DNA of 64,000 nucleotides from Planktosalinus lacus (GCF_014640155.1 NZ_BMGK01000003.1:1-64000); one strand, 5' to 3'; positions 46,471 to 56,408 are shown, counted from the stretch's first letter. Notes: a model not told the origin generated them from the letters alone. Translations and numbers: made by a program.

Positions 46471-47286
46471 TTATTTATTTTTTTGTTGTAATTTTTCTAT
46501 TGCCCGAATTTGGTCTGCAAAGAAACCACTTTTTTCGGGATTTTTCAAAATTAAAATTTTATATGCCTGAATTGCTTTTTTATAATTGTTTTGTTGCAAG
46601 TATACTTTTGCCAAAGTTTCTGTCATTAAGTGCTCTTTTGGCTGAGCATAAGGTTTTGAAAAATCCTCTGAAGAAACACTTTCTTTGGGTTTTATTTTGG
46701 GATTTTCCTGAATGAATTTATCAATGAGTTTAAATTTTTCTTCCTTACGGCTATCTGCTTTTGAAGTGCTAACCCCCGTTTTAACTTTCTCCGTTCGGTC
46801 AATGGGTTTGGCTTGGGTGAGTTTCAACCACTCACTGAATGAATGTGTATCGTTTTTTGTAAAAGGAAGTGGTTTATTAATTTCGAGTAACTCCTCAACA
46901 GCTTTCTCCTGTGCTGTTTTTTCAGGTTTTCTTTCAAACAAGTTGGGATTGAGAATGGCTTCAGCTTTCACTAATTCGTGTTGTTCATTTTCTTCGGGTT
47001 CAAAGAGTGATGACTCATTGAAAACTTCAGAGGTGATAAAGTCAAATAAAACGCTCCTGTCAGTAGTATAAGCTGCAGTTTTTTTTAATTCTGGATTGTA
47101 TTGGTAATTGTTTTCGTCTTTCAAAACTTTTAAATACAAAGCCCTGGCGGGTTGAAAAAAAGGAAAGTCTACAAGGATGCTCTCTAAAGCAACTTTACTT
47201 TCTGAAGTGATGGTTTCAGGGTGTTGAAGTAAGTATGTGATTTTTTCCTTGTTCAAAATAATCTTACCATTTAGCCAGTGTGGCAT
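46471..47286 (-). CDS. TPR-containing protein of the secG cluster
   Basis: A protein of about 271 residues without signal peptide. The N-terminal part (about 10-75) is helical (LLQHPETITSESKVALESILVDFPFFQPARALYL). The middle is charged and probably disordered. The C-terminal part has one clear tetratricopeptide-like hairpin (LAKVYLQQNNYKKAIQAYKILILKNPEK). I prefer the ATG at 47286, which overlaps lptE by 23 bp. Proteins of this type are regular neighbours of lptE and secG in Flavobacteriia; function unknown. Confidence 0.75.
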   Translation of the reverse strand: MPHWLNGKIILNKEKITYLLQHPETITSESKVALESILVDFPFFQPARALYLKVLKDENNYQYNPELKKTAAYTTDRSVLFDFITSEVFNESSLFEPEENEQHELVKAEAILNPNLFERKPEKTAQEKAVEELLEINKPLPFTKNDTHSFSEWLKLTQAKPIDRTEKVKTGVSTSKADSRKEEKFKLIDKFIQENPKIKPKESVSSEDFSKPYAQPKEHLMTETLAKVYLQQNNYKKAIQAYKILILKNPEKSGFFADQIRAIEKLQQKNK

Positions 47287-47773
47287 TAAAAACATCTTGA
47301 GTGATGCGTTCAAAAATTACATTGATGGCTTCATCTCTTTGTGAGCCAGTGAGCTGAGCTGAACCGCCATAGTCATAATAAAATGAAAACCGTTGCTCTA
47401 AATCGTTGCCTTCATTTTTGGTGTCATAAAAGCGCACATTTACTGAAACCGTCAACCTGTTTTGGGCCGCTGTGTTTTGAGCAGTTGCGGTAATAGGTGC
47501 AATATAGTATTCAACAATTTCACCTTCATAAATCAAATCTCCATTTTGATTGGTTAAATCAAGGCTTGTTTGGTTTAGTATGATATCCTGAAGACTTTGC
47601 GTGAATTGTCTGTCTATTCCCGGCTCTACAATTGGGGCATTATTTCTGAAAAAATTAACTTGAAATGTACTGATATTTGAAGCTACAGAAGCGCCCGTAA
47701 ATGAATATACCCCACAACTTTGAATGCTGCAAAAAGTAGTTATGAGGGTGAGTGTAAATAGTATCTTTTTCAT
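47264..47773 (-). CDS. lptE: LPS assembly lipoprotein LptE
   Basis: A 169-residue lipoprotein with lipobox SIQSC (residues 16-20) and the LptE-type beginning CGVYSFTGASVASNISTFQVNFF. Residues QSLQDIILNQTSLDL and the C-terminal AINVIFERITQDVF fit the alternating fold. It partners LptD in inserting LPS into the outer membrane. It lies 16 bp downstream of the sigma-54 activator gene and is probably in one operon with the genes that follow. Confidence 0.88.
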   Translation of the reverse strand: MKKILFTLTLITTFCSIQSCGVYSFTGASVASNISTFQVNFFRNNAPIVEPGIDRQFTQSLQDIILNQTSLDLTNQNGDLIYEGEIVEYYIAPITATAQNTAAQNRLTVSVNVRFYDTKNEGNDLEQRFSFYYDYGGSAQLTGSQRDEAINVIFERITQDVFNATLAKW

Positions 47774-47789
47774 TTAAAAGAGTTTGTCG

Positions 47790-49067
47790 CTAAAGTCCAA
47801 ATTGCTTGATTTTTCTGTAAAGTGTTCTTTCAGAAACACCCAATTCATCGGCAGCAGCTTTTCGTTTGCCTTGGTTTTTTTCCAAGGCTTTTTTGATAAG
47901 CTCCAGTTCTTTATCTTTGATAGAAAGTGTTTCTTCTTCTTGAATTTCTTCAGCAAAATGATATTTGTCTTTGGATTGTTCCTGTGCGGGAGCGTCGTTG
48001 AGCTCAAGGATTTCTACATCATTTTGAGCATCGTTTTCTTCAATTATATCAGTTAATTCTTCAAAGGAGTCTTCTTCCTGTTGAGTATAGATTTTTTTAA
48101 TCAAACCTGAATGTTCTTTTTGAACATTTTCTGTACTGCCGCTTTTCAAAAGTTCAAGCGTTAATTTTTTAAGGTCGTTCACGTCTCTTTGCATATCAAA
48201 AAGCACTTTGTAAAGTATTTCACGCTCTGATCCAAAATCGCTTTCAGATTTTTTATTCCCAATCACTGCAGGAAGCTGCCTGCCCATATCAGGCAGATAA
48301 TTTTTCAGTGAGTAGGCGTTTATTTCACGATTTTGTTCTAAAACAGAAATTTGTTCAGCCACGTTGCGCAATTGCCTGATGTTTCCGCTCCAGCGATATT
48401 TTAAAAGAAGCTGGGTGGCATCATCTGTCAACCTTATAGTGGGCATTTTATATTTTTGAGCGAAATCAGCAGCAAACTTTCGAAATAAGAGATGAATATC
48501 TTCCTCGCGCTCTCTTAATGGTGGTAAATGAATATCAACGGTACTCAATCGGTAAAACAAATCTTCTCTGAATTTTCCATCATTGATTGCCTGTGCCATC
48601 GGGACGTTTGTAGCCGCAACAATGCGCACATTGGTTTTTTGTGTTTTGGAAGAGCCCACTTTGAGGAATTCACCATTTTCAAGGACCCTCAAAAGCCGCA
48701 CTTGTGTTGGAAGAGGAAGTTCGCCCACCTCATCAAGAAAGATGGTGCCGCCATCGGCTACTTCAAAATAACCGCTGCGTGTTTGAGTCGCTCCGGTAAA
48801 TGCACCTTTTTCATGACCAAAAAGCTCACTGTCAATGGTGCCTTCTGGTATCGCACCACAGTTTACTGCTATGTATTTTCCGTGCTTTCTGTGAGAAAGC
48901 GAATGTATAATCTTTGGAATACTTTCTTTTCCCACACCACTCTCACCTGTAACCAGAACTGAAATGTCTGTGGGAGCTACCTGAATGGCCTTTTCAATGG
49001 CACGGTTGAGCTTTTCATTATTGCCAATGATTCCGAAACGTTGTTTTATTGCTTGTACACTTTCCAT
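47790..49067 (-). CDS. Sigma-54-dependent transcriptional activator
   Basis: A 425-residue enhancer-binding protein. It begins almost directly with the AAA+ domain: Walker A GESGVGKE (about residue 39), the sigma-54 contact loop GAFTGA (about 91), Walker B GGTIFLDEVGEL, and a Fis-type HTH at the C-terminus (KAAADELGVSERTLYRKI). No receiver or other sensor domain is present at the N-terminus; a long acidic linker (about 300-385) precedes the HTH. A heptad-repeat element lies 6 bp before its start codon. It could act on the sigma-54-like site upstream of groES. Confidence 0.93.
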   Translation of the reverse strand: MESVQAIKQRFGIIGNNEKLNRAIEKAIQVAPTDISVLVTGESGVGKESIPKIIHSLSHRKHGKYIAVNCGAIPEGTIDSELFGHEKGAFTGATQTRSGYFEVADGGTIFLDEVGELPLPTQVRLLRVLENGEFLKVGSSKTQKTNVRIVAATNVPMAQAINDGKFREDLFYRLSTVDIHLPPLREREEDIHLLFRKFAADFAQKYKMPTIRLTDDATQLLLKYRWSGNIRQLRNVAEQISVLEQNREINAYSLKNYLPDMGRQLPAVIGNKKSESDFGSEREILYKVLFDMQRDVNDLKKLTLELLKSGSTENVQKEHSGLIKKIYTQQEEDSFEELTDIIEENDAQNDVEILELNDAPAQEQSKDKYHFAEEIQEEETLSIKDKELELIKKALEKNQGKRKAAADELGVSERTLYRKIKQFGL

Positions 49068-49073
49068 TTTTTT

Positions 49074-49556
49074 GTTTCAGGTTTCAAGTTTCAGGTTTTT
49101 GAAGCTGACTCTTACACCTTTTTATCATTTATTGAAACTTAATTCCTTTAAATTCCTTTTTATTTAAATAAGAGATAAAGTTTTTTATTTTTCCACTTAG
49201 CTTTTCATAATCATTTTTTAATTGAAGGAACAGTTGTTCGTCAATATGGCCATAGTCAAAAACTCTGTACACTTGCGACCTGACCTCCCCGGCAGAACCT
49301 TTGGCTATCGAAAGAAACTGTCTGAATTCTAAGTTTCCGTCCCTTTCAAAACCTTCAGCTATATTGTCCATAACAGACCCTGAAGATGATTTTATTTGTT
49401 CTTTAAATTTAAAATCAGTTTTCAAATCGGTTTCAATAGATATTTTATGAATAATGACAGCTAACCTTCTAGCTTCCATCCATATTTCTAAATCTTCAAA
49501 CCTTTTTATCGTAGCCATAACCTAAAACTTGAAACCTGAAACCTGAAACCTGAAAC
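49074..49556. mobile_element. Heptad-repeat element with a four-helix-bundle gene, between miaB and the sigma-54 activator
   Basis: The left arm (49074-49101) is GTTTCAG-GTTTCAA, GTTTCAG-GTTTTTG. The right arm (49522-49556), read on the minus strand, is GTTTCAG three times, GTTTCAA, GTTTTAG. The arms are inverted repeats of phased 7 bp units. The outer edges lie 6 bp from the activator's start and 9 bp from the miaB stop. Length 483 bp. Confidence 0.75.
49129..49518 (-). CDS. Four-helix-bundle protein (S23/IVS family)
   Basis: A 129-residue protein. Family pieces are FEDLEIWMEARRLAVIIHKI, FKEQIKSSSGSVMDNIAEGFERDGNLEFRQFLSIAKGSAGEVRSQ (quoted here only by its ends FKEQIKSSS and GSAGEVRSQ). 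It belongs to the same family as the protein at 45269 but to a different subgroup, with low identity. Its start codon lies 3 bp from the inner end of the right heptad arm. Function is not established; the family is linked to intervening sequences in rRNA genes. Confidence 0.88.
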   Translation of the reverse strand: MATIKRFEDLEIWMEARRLAVIIHKISIETDLKTDFKFKEQIKSSSGSVMDNIAEGFERDGNLEFRQFLSIAKGSAGEVRSQVYRVFDYGHIDEQLFLQLKNDYEKLSGKIKNFISYLNKKEFKGIKFQ

Positions 49557-49565
49557 AAATCCAAA

Positions 49566-51011
49566 CTATTCCTTCGAGTACCCCACAGCCTCCCCCATCA
49601 AAGTGGCAGAAGTACAATCTGTAATTTTAACCATCACAAAATCGCCTACTTTGTAGTTTTCTTTTGGAAATACCACTACAGTATTTTGTGGAATTCTTCC
49701 GCTCCATTGGTTGTCGTCTCTTTTAGATGTTTTTTCTATCAAGACTTCCATGGTTTTACCAACAAACTGTTGAGTTCTGTATGCACTGTGCTTTTGTTGA
49801 ATTTCAACAATTTCCTGCAGACGTCTCTTTTTTATGGCTTCTGGAATATCGTCTTCCAGCTTTCTTGCAGCCAAAGTTCCGGGACGTTCAGAATACATAA
49901 ACATAAAACCGAAGTCATACTTCACATAGTCCATTAAGCTTAAAGTGTCCTGATGGTCTTCTTCGGTTTCAGTAGGGAAACCGGCAATGATATCTTGAGA
50001 AATCCCGCAATCAGGTATGATACTCTTAATGTTGTCGATAAGTTGAATATATTCTTCCCGGGTGTGTTGGCGGTTCATCTCTTTTAAAACACGTGTACTT
50101 CCACTTTGCACCGGAAGGTGAATGTAGTTGCAAATATTTTGATACCTGGCCATGGTTTCTATCACATCCATAGTCATGTCCTGAGGATTTGAAGTAGAAA
50201 ACCGAATGCGCATTTTTGGCTGGGCTTCAGCAACCAGTGAAAGTAAACCGGCAAAATTGGTGGCCGTTGCTTTTTGCATTTCACTGGCTTTATCAAAATC
50301 TTTTTTGAGTCCGCCGCCATACCATAAATAGCTGTCCACATTTTGACCCAGTAAAGTGATTTCTTTAAAACCTTTGGCCGCAAGGTCGTTGACTTCTTCC
50401 AAAATGCTTTGTGGATCGCGGCTGCGTTCTCTTCCTCTCGTGAAAGGCACTACACAAAATGTACACATATTGTCGCAGCCTCTGGTGATTGAAACAAAGG
50501 CGGTCACTCCGTTGCTTTGCAGTCGAACAGGTGAAATGTCGCCATAGGTTTCTTCTTTTGAAAGGATCACATTGATGGCATTTCTGCCTTCTTCTACCTC
50601 ACTCAACAAATTGGGTAAATCTTTATAGGCATCGGGACCCACAACGAGGTCAACAATTTTTTCTTCTTCAAGAAATTTATTTTTAAGACGTTCGGCCATA
50701 CAGCCCAACACACCTACTTTCATTGAAGGGTTGATGGTTTTTTTTACGGCGTTGTATTTTTCAAGGCGCTTTCTAACGGTTTGTTCTGCTTTGTCGCGAA
50801 TGGAACAGGTGTTGACCAAAACCAAATCAGCTTCTTCAAGCTGATTGGTGGTATTGTAACCATTTTCAGATAAAATGGAAGCCACTATTTCGCTGTCGCT
50901 AAAATTCATCTGGCACCCATAACTTTCAATAAAAAGTTTTTTAGTGTTGCCTGCAACGGTATCCATTACCAGTTTTGTGCCTTGTTTTTTTTCGTCTATT
51001 ACTTTCTCCAT
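49566..51011 (-). CDS. miaB: tRNA-2-methylthio-N6-dimethylallyladenosine synthase
   Basis: A 481-residue methylthiotransferase. The N-terminal domain has [15 protein letters not shown] and [14 protein letters not shown] (three Cys for the auxiliary cluster together with [10 protein letters not shown]). The radical-SAM domain has [25 protein letters not shown] domain closes the protein (about 415-481). It modifies A37 of tRNAs reading UNN codons. I chose ATG 51011 because the -7 box at 51036-51043 overlaps the TTG of the longer frame. Confidence 0.95.
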   Translation of the reverse strand: MEKVIDEKKQGTKLVMDTVAGNTKKLFIESYGCQMNFSDSEIVASILSENGYNTTNQLEEADLVLVNTCSIRDKAEQTVRKRLEKYNAVKKTINPSMKVGVLGCMAERLKNKFLEEEKIVDLVVGPDAYKDLPNLLSEVEEGRNAINVILSKEETYGDISPVRLQSNGVTAFVSITRGCDNMCTFCVVPFTRGRERSRDPQSILEEVNDLAAKGFKEITLLGQNVDSYLWYGGGLKKDFDKASEMQKATATNFAGLLSLVAEAQPKMRIRFSTSNPQDMTMDVIETMARYQNICNYIHLPVQSGSTRVLKEMNRQHTREEYIQLIDNIKSIIPDCGISQDIIAGFPTETEEDHQDTLSLMDYVKYDFGFMFMYSERPGTLAARKLEDDIPEAIKKRRLQEIVEIQQKHSAYRTQQFVGKTMEVLIEKTSKRDDNQWSGRIPQNTVVVFPKENYKVGDFVMVKITDCTSATLMGEAVGYSKE

Positions 51012-51035
51012 ATTTTCTTCTAATCTACAAGTGTG

Positions 51036-51068
51036 CAAAGATACAATTTTTAATAGATTTGTGACAAA
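51036..51068 (-). promoter_or_regulatory. miaB promoter
   Basis: On the minus strand TTTG (51068-51065), 21 bp spacer, TATCTTTG (51043-51036). This matches the Bacteroidota consensus well and gives a leader of about 20 bases before ATG 51011. Confidence 0.65.
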
Positions 51069-51149
51069 TTGGCAGAAAGATTTATCGGTATTTTGTCTTT
51101 ATTAAATAGGTGTTTCTACCTATATTCTTTCATTATAAAAAAAATCATA

Positions 51150-51157
51150 TACTTTTG
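51150..51157 (+). promoter_or_regulatory. Candidate -7 box (TACTTTTG) of topA
   Basis: TACTTTTG matches TAnnTTTG. It implies a topA leader of about 115 bases, which is long, and no clear -33 element is present. Confidence 0.35.
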
Positions 51158-51278
51158 CATTTTCCAGAATACCTGAAAAATGAATGTTTAGGCAAGGCTA
51201 ATTGTACTAGTTTTGAATGCTTAAAATTTAATTGTAATCAAAAATCACGAGACTCCAACCTTCGTAGGAGTATGAAAT

Positions 51279-53759
51279 ATGGCAAAAAATCTTGTAATCG
51301 TAGAGTCACCGGCAAAAGCAAAAACCATCGAGAAGTTTCTCGGAAAGGATTTTAAAGTAGAATCCAGTTTTGGTCATATCGCAGATTTGCCATCCAAAGA
51401 ACTTGCAGTTGATGTAGAAGGCGATTTTAAACCTAAATACATTGTGCCAAGAGATAAAAAAGCGCTGGTAAAAAGTTTAAAAGCACTGGCTGATAAAGCA
51501 GATACTGTCTGGCTGGCAAGTGATGAAGACCGTGAAGGAGAGGCCATTGCTTGGCATCTCGCCGAAGAGCTAAAACTTGACGAATCAAAAATTAAGCGAA
51601 TCGTTTTTCACGAAATTACCAAATCTGCCATTCTCAAGGCCATTGAGAATCCACGTAAAATTAATTATAACCTGGTAAACGCACAGCAAGCGCGCAGGGT
51701 TTTAGATAGGTTGGTGGGCTATGAGCTTTCTCCTGTACTATGGAAAAAAGTAAAAGGTGGCCTTTCTGCCGGGCGAGTGCAATCTGTCTCTGTTAGGTTG
51801 ATTGTGGAGCGCGAGCGAGAAATTCAAGGCTTTAAGTCGGCCCCCTCGTTTCGTGTTGATGCAGAGTTTGTGGGGGATGAAGGAAAAGCATTTAAAGCAA
51901 AATTGCCCAAAAATATTGAAACACTTGATGAGGCAAAATCTTTTCTCGAGAAAAATATTGGCGCAGGGTTTAAAATAAGTGATTTAACCAAAAAGCCCGC
52001 AAAAAAACAACCCGCTGCACCTTTTACAACTTCCACATTGCAGCAGGAAGCCTCCCGAAAGCTTTATTTTCCGGTTGCTAAAACTATGAATGTTGCCCAA
52101 AGACTCTATGAGGCCGGGCTTATAACTTATATGCGTACAGACAGTGTAAATCTTTCTGACGAAGCTAAAAGTGCTGCTCAAAAAGAAATTAAAGCCTCTT
52201 TTGGTGAGAAATACAGCAAACCTAGAAATTTTAAAGGAAAGTCAAAAGGTGCTCAGGAAGCTCACGAAGCAATCAGGCCTACTGATATTTCAAGACACAG
52301 CATTGATATTGACAGAGACCAATCCAGATTGTATGAATTGATCTGGAAACGCACCATCGCTTCACAAATGAGTGATGCTGAGCTGGAACGCACCAATGTG
52401 CGAATTGAAGCTTCAACCCACGACCAGGAGTTTACAGCAAATGGCGAAATGATTAAGTTCGACGGATTTTTAAAAGTGTATTTGGAAGGGACAGACAATG
52501 AAGATGAAGAACAAGAAGGAATGTTGCCAAATTTGAGGAAAGGAGAAAACCTTAAAAATAATTTTATCACAGCCACAGAGCGATTCACAAGAGCTCCGGC
52601 ACGATATACAGAAGCATCCTTGGTAAAAAAGCTGGAGGAGTTGGGTATTGGTCGTCCTTCGACCTATGCACCAACAATTTCAACGATTCAACAACGCAAT
52701 TATGTTGAAAAGGGCACAATTGAAGGTGTTGAAAGAAAATACAAAATGCTTTCACTAAAAAAAGAAGCACTTTCTGAAAAGACACTGAGCGAAGTAGTGG
52801 GGTCAGATAAAGGCAAGTTGGTGCCCACAGATATAGGTATGATTGTAAATGACTTTTTAGTCGAGAATTTTAAAACCATACTCGATTATAATTTTACTGC
52901 CAAGGTAGAGCAGGATTTTGATGATATCGCTGAAGGAAATGAAAAGTGGACAGAAATCCTTCGGGATTTTTACAAAGACTTTCACCCAAAAGTAAAAGAT
53001 GTTGAAAAAAATGCAGAACGTGAAAGTGGTGAGCGCATTTTAGGTGAACATCCTGATACAGGTAGGACTATTTTGGTGCGCCTAGGTAAGTTTGGAGCTA
53101 TGGCACAAATTGGAGCCCCCGATGATGAAGAAAAACAATTCGCCAGCCTAAGACCAGACCAACAACTAAACACCATAACACTTGAAGAGGCTTTAGACTT
53201 GTTTAAGCTTCCGCGAAAGCTGGGTGAATTTGATCAACAGGAAGTGGAGGTCAATAACGGAAGGTTTGGGCCTTATGTGCGTTATGGAAAAACCTTTATT
53301 TCACTTCCAAAAGGAATGGACCCATTGGAAGTTACCATGGAAACTGCCAAAGAACTCATTGAAGAAAAGAAAAAGGCCGATGCACCTATTGCTTTTTATG
53401 AGGAGAAACCGGTGCAAAAGGGGGTGGGTAGGTTTGGTCCCTTTATCAAATGGGATAATATGTTTATCAATGTCAGTAAAAAATATAATTTTGACGACCT
53501 TTCTCAAAACGATATAGAAACACTCATTGAAGATAAACTTAAAAAGGAACGAGAAAAGTTATTAAGAGACTGGCCTTCAGAGGGAATACGAGTTGAAAAA
53601 GCCCGTTGGGGACGTTTTAATGTGATTAAGGGAAAAACCAAAGTTGAACTTCCAAAAACAACAGATGTTGATAAATTAACGCTGGAAGAAGTAAAAGCTA
53701 TGGTAGATAAAAAAGCACCTGCTAAAAAATCAACCCGAAAAAAAACTTCTAAGAAGTAA
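51279..53759 (+). CDS. topA: DNA topoisomerase I
   Basis: An 826-residue type IA topoisomerase. The TOPRIM domain has IVESPAKAKTIEKFLG and SDEDREGEAIAWHLAEEL with the acidic metal-binding residues. The catalytic tyrosine lies in GLITYMRTDSVNLS (about residue 285). The C-terminal part (about 590-800) carries topoisomerase-C repeats with RFGPYVRYG, RFGPFIKWDN and RWGRFNVIKG, instead of Cys zinc fingers, and a Lys-rich tail. It relaxes negative supercoils. Confidence 0.96.
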   Translation: MAKNLVIVESPAKAKTIEKFLGKDFKVESSFGHIADLPSKELAVDVEGDFKPKYIVPRDKKALVKSLKALADKADTVWLASDEDREGEAIAWHLAEELKLDESKIKRIVFHEITKSAILKAIENPRKINYNLVNAQQARRVLDRLVGYELSPVLWKKVKGGLSAGRVQSVSVRLIVEREREIQGFKSAPSFRVDAEFVGDEGKAFKAKLPKNIETLDEAKSFLEKNIGAGFKISDLTKKPAKKQPAAPFTTSTLQQEASRKLYFPVAKTMNVAQRLYEAGLITYMRTDSVNLSDEAKSAAQKEIKASFGEKYSKPRNFKGKSKGAQEAHEAIRPTDISRHSIDIDRDQSRLYELIWKRTIASQMSDAELERTNVRIEASTHDQEFTANGEMIKFDGFLKVYLEGTDNEDEEQEGMLPNLRKGENLKNNFITATERFTRAPARYTEASLVKKLEELGIGRPSTYAPTISTIQQRNYVEKGTIEGVERKYKMLSLKKEALSEKTLSEVVGSDKGKLVPTDIGMIVNDFLVENFKTILDYNFTAKVEQDFDDIAEGNEKWTEILRDFYKDFHPKVKDVEKNAERESGERILGEHPDTGRTILVRLGKFGAMAQIGAPDDEEKQFASLRPDQQLNTITLEEALDLFKLPRKLGEFDQQEVEVNNGRFGPYVRYGKTFISLPKGMDPLEVTMETAKELIEEKKKADAPIAFYEEKPVQKGVGRFGPFIKWDNMFINVSKKYNFDDLSQNDIETLIEDKLKKEREKLLRDWPSEGIRVEKARWGRFNVIKGKTKVELPKTTDVDKLTLEEVKAMVDKKAPAKKSTRKKTSKK

Positions 53760-53764
53760 AGATT

Positions 53765-54928
53765 ATGCAAGAGTTTTTCAGCCCGGTTGGCAAATCCGTT
53801 ATGGGCCATCGCGAGTTTTTGCCTGAAAATGTTTTGGGAAAACATTTACTGATACATTCGGGTAGAAATGGATTTCCTGAGCTTGAGGGCTGTAAGTTTG
53901 CTCTGTTTGGCGTTAAAGAAAACAGAAACAGCATCGATTTTAACGGAACCTATCCTGTTTTTGATTCCATTAGAAAATCATTGTATGCTCTATTTCCCGG
54001 AAATTGGAACTACAAGATAGCCGATTTAGGAGACATATACCCCGGTGAGACAGTAACAGATACTTATTTTGCAGTAACAGCGGTTGTAAAAGAATTACTT
54101 AAACAGCAAATCATCCCATTAATGCTGGGCGGATCTCAGGATTTAATGTATGCGGCATATAGGGCCTATGACGATTTTGGAAAAATGATCAACTACGTAA
54201 ATATTGACAGTAAATTTGATATTGGTGATGCTGAAGCAGCTATAAACAATGGCTCCTATGTTGGTAAAATGGTAGTTGATAAACCCTACAACCTTTTTAA
54301 TTACAGTGCAATTGGTTATCAATCCTATTTCAATTCTGCAGATGAAATCGCTCTGCTTGATAAGCTTTATTTTGATGCCTACAGGTTGGGTGAAATTGTA
54401 AATAACATTCAGCTTGTGGAGCCGCTTACCAGAGATGCAGATATGATAAGTTTAGATATTTCTGCAATAAAAACCGCAGAACTCAGTTATATAAATAACA
54501 ACTCACCCAACGGACTGGATGGAAGAGAAGTTTGTGCTATTTCAAGATATGCCGGGATTAGTAATAAGGTGAGTTTTTACGGAATCTTTGAAATCAATGA
54601 TTTTGAAAACACACCATCAGCATCTATGCTAATTGCTCAAATACTTTGGTATTTTATAGAAGGGGTTAATTACAGAATTGATGATGGTGATTTTATTTCA
54701 GATGAAGATTTTAAAACCTATAAGGTTCCAATAGAAGATGACGTCTTGGTATTTAAAAAGAGTCTAAATACACAAAGATGGTGGATTGAATTACCATTTA
54801 TTTCAGAAGGAAATAATAAATTAAAAAGACACACGTTATTACCTTGCGCTTACCAAGATTATGTGAGTGCTTGCAATCAGGAAATACCTGAAAGATGGCT
54901 AAAAGCCAGACGTAAAAATGAAATTTAA
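53765..54928 (+). CDS. Arginase/formimidoylglutamase-fold protein with altered metal site
   Basis: A 387-residue protein of the ureohydrolase fold. Expected motifs are present but changed: GGDHS is LGGSQD (about residue 120), DAHxD is DSKFD (about 142), and SFDVD is SLDIS (about 238). Thus both metal-binding histidines and one aspartate are replaced, so hydrolytic activity with the usual two Mn ions is doubtful. The family member upstream of gldK is regular in Flavobacteriia. It follows topA by 5 bp and precedes gldK by 106 bp. Confidence 0.78.
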   Translation: MQEFFSPVGKSVMGHREFLPENVLGKHLLIHSGRNGFPELEGCKFALFGVKENRNSIDFNGTYPVFDSIRKSLYALFPGNWNYKIADLGDIYPGETVTDTYFAVTAVVKELLKQQIIPLMLGGSQDLMYAAYRAYDDFGKMINYVNIDSKFDIGDAEAAINNGSYVGKMVVDKPYNLFNYSAIGYQSYFNSADEIALLDKLYFDAYRLGEIVNNIQLVEPLTRDADMISLDISAIKTAELSYINNNSPNGLDGREVCAISRYAGISNKVSFYGIFEINDFENTPSASMLIAQILWYFIEGVNYRIDDGDFISDEDFKTYKVPIEDDVLVFKKSLNTQRWWIELPFISEGNNKLKRHTLLPCAYQDYVSACNQEIPERWLKARRKNEI

Positions 54929-54969
54929 AATGAATATTAAATAGAAATTAAGGGATTTAAAAAAAAATG

Positions 54970-55000
54970 TTGTTTTTTAGAGAATTTATAAATAGGTTTA
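54970..55000 (+). promoter_or_regulatory. Candidate gldK promoter
   Basis: TTG (54970-54972), 20 bp spacer and TAGGTTTA (54993-55000) approximate the -33/-7 consensus, with one mismatch in the -7 box. The leader to ATG 55035 would be about 27 bases. Confidence 0.4.
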
Positions 55001-55034
55001 CGCCCTTAAAATCTGAAAATTTAACCTAATACTT

Positions 55035-56408
55035 ATGAAGAAGCTTATTGCATTTACTGCGATTGTATCCTTTTTGATTAGCTGTAACTCTGGAGACAGA
55101 GGTGAGTTGGTTGGTGTCAAAGGAAAAAAGTGGCACCCTGAAAAACCTTACGGTATGACTTTAGTGCCCGGAGGTTCTTTTATAATGGGTAAACCGGATG
55201 ACGACTTCGTGGGTGTTAGAGATGCTCCAACCAAGACTGTGACCGTGCGTTCATTTTACATGGATGAAACTGAAATTACCAATTCAGAATACAGACAGTT
55301 TGTAAATTGGGTTAGAGATTCCATTGTTAGATTAAAACTTGCAGTACTTGCAGATGAAGTAGGTGCGGCTCCGGGAGATGGAGGAATTGGTGACTTTGCC
55401 TTTATGGATCAAAACACAGAAGAAATGACACCATATGAACAGTATATGTATGATAACTACTGGGGCTTTGGTGATGATTTTTATGAGGGTAGAAAAATTA
55501 ACAAAGAGATTGAATTAATTTGGGATACAGCACTCTATCCTGATGAATACTACACCGAAGTGATGGATACGATGTATCTTCCCATTGAAGAATCATACAA
55601 TGGTCTAAGAACGATTGATGTTAAGCACCTTAAATTCCAATATACCACGATGGATATTCAGGCTGCTGCCAAAAATCAAGGTGATAAAAGGAGTGAATAT
55701 ATAACACGTGAAGATGTTGAGATTTATCCTGATACCACCGTTTGGATTCGGGACTTTAATTATTCCTATAATGAGCCTATGCACAATGATTATTTTTGGC
55801 ATCAGGCATATGGTGATTACCCGGTTGTGGGTGTGAGTTGGAAGCAGGCAAAAGCATTTGCAGCCTGGAGAACACTTTATAAAAACGCATACCAAAAAGA
55901 ACGCGATAGAAACTTTGTTCCTCAATTCCGTTTGCCAAGTGAAGGGGAATGGGAATATGCCGCCAGAGGTGGTATTGCATCAGGTAGCTATCCTTGGGGT
56001 GGACCATATACCATAAACGACAGAGGCTGTTTTATGGCAAACTTTAAACCATTAAGAGGTGATTATGCAGCAGACCAGGCACTTTATACTGTTGAGGCAA
56101 AGTCTTATGAGCCCAATGATTACAGTTTATACAATATGGCCGGAAATGTTTCAGAATGGGTAGACTCTTCCTACGACCCTGCTTCTTATGAATATATGTC
56201 AACAATGAACCCCACAGTGAATGATGCTAATAATATGCGAAAAGTTGTGAGAGGTGGTTCATGGAAAGATGTTGCTTATTTCTTACAGGTAAGTACCAGA
56301 GACTATGAATATGCTGACACAGCAAGAAGCTATATTGGCTTTAGAACTGTTCAGGATTATATGGGAACCGATGTTGTTTTAAATCAACAATTTGGCGACG
56401 GTAGATAA
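55035..56408 (+). CDS. gldK: Gliding motility lipoprotein GldK
   Basis: A 457-residue lipoprotein (lipobox LISC, residues 14-17) with a sulfatase-modifying-factor/FGE-like domain. Typical parts are MTLVPGGSFIMGKPDDDF, SFYMDETEITNSEYRQFVNW, FRLPSEGEWEYAARGG, YNMAGNVSEWVDSSY and VVRGGSWKD. With GldN it forms the periplasmic ring of the type IX secretion system attached to the outer membrane. It heads the gldKLMN operon. Confidence 0.96.
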   Translation: MKKLIAFTAIVSFLISCNSGDRGELVGVKGKKWHPEKPYGMTLVPGGSFIMGKPDDDFVGVRDAPTKTVTVRSFYMDETEITNSEYRQFVNWVRDSIVRLKLAVLADEVGAAPGDGGIGDFAFMDQNTEEMTPYEQYMYDNYWGFGDDFYEGRKINKEIELIWDTALYPDEYYTEVMDTMYLPIEESYNGLRTIDVKHLKFQYTTMDIQAAAKNQGDKRSEYITREDVEIYPDTTVWIRDFNYSYNEPMHNDYFWHQAYGDYPVVGVSWKQAKAFAAWRTLYKNAYQKERDRNFVPQFRLPSEGEWEYAARGGIASGSYPWGGPYTINDRGCFMANFKPLRGDYAADQALYTVEAKSYEPNDYSLYNMAGNVSEWVDSSYDPASYEYMSTMNPTVNDANNMRKVVRGGSWKDVAYFLQVSTRDYEYADTARSYIGFRTVQDYMGTDVVLNQQFGDGR

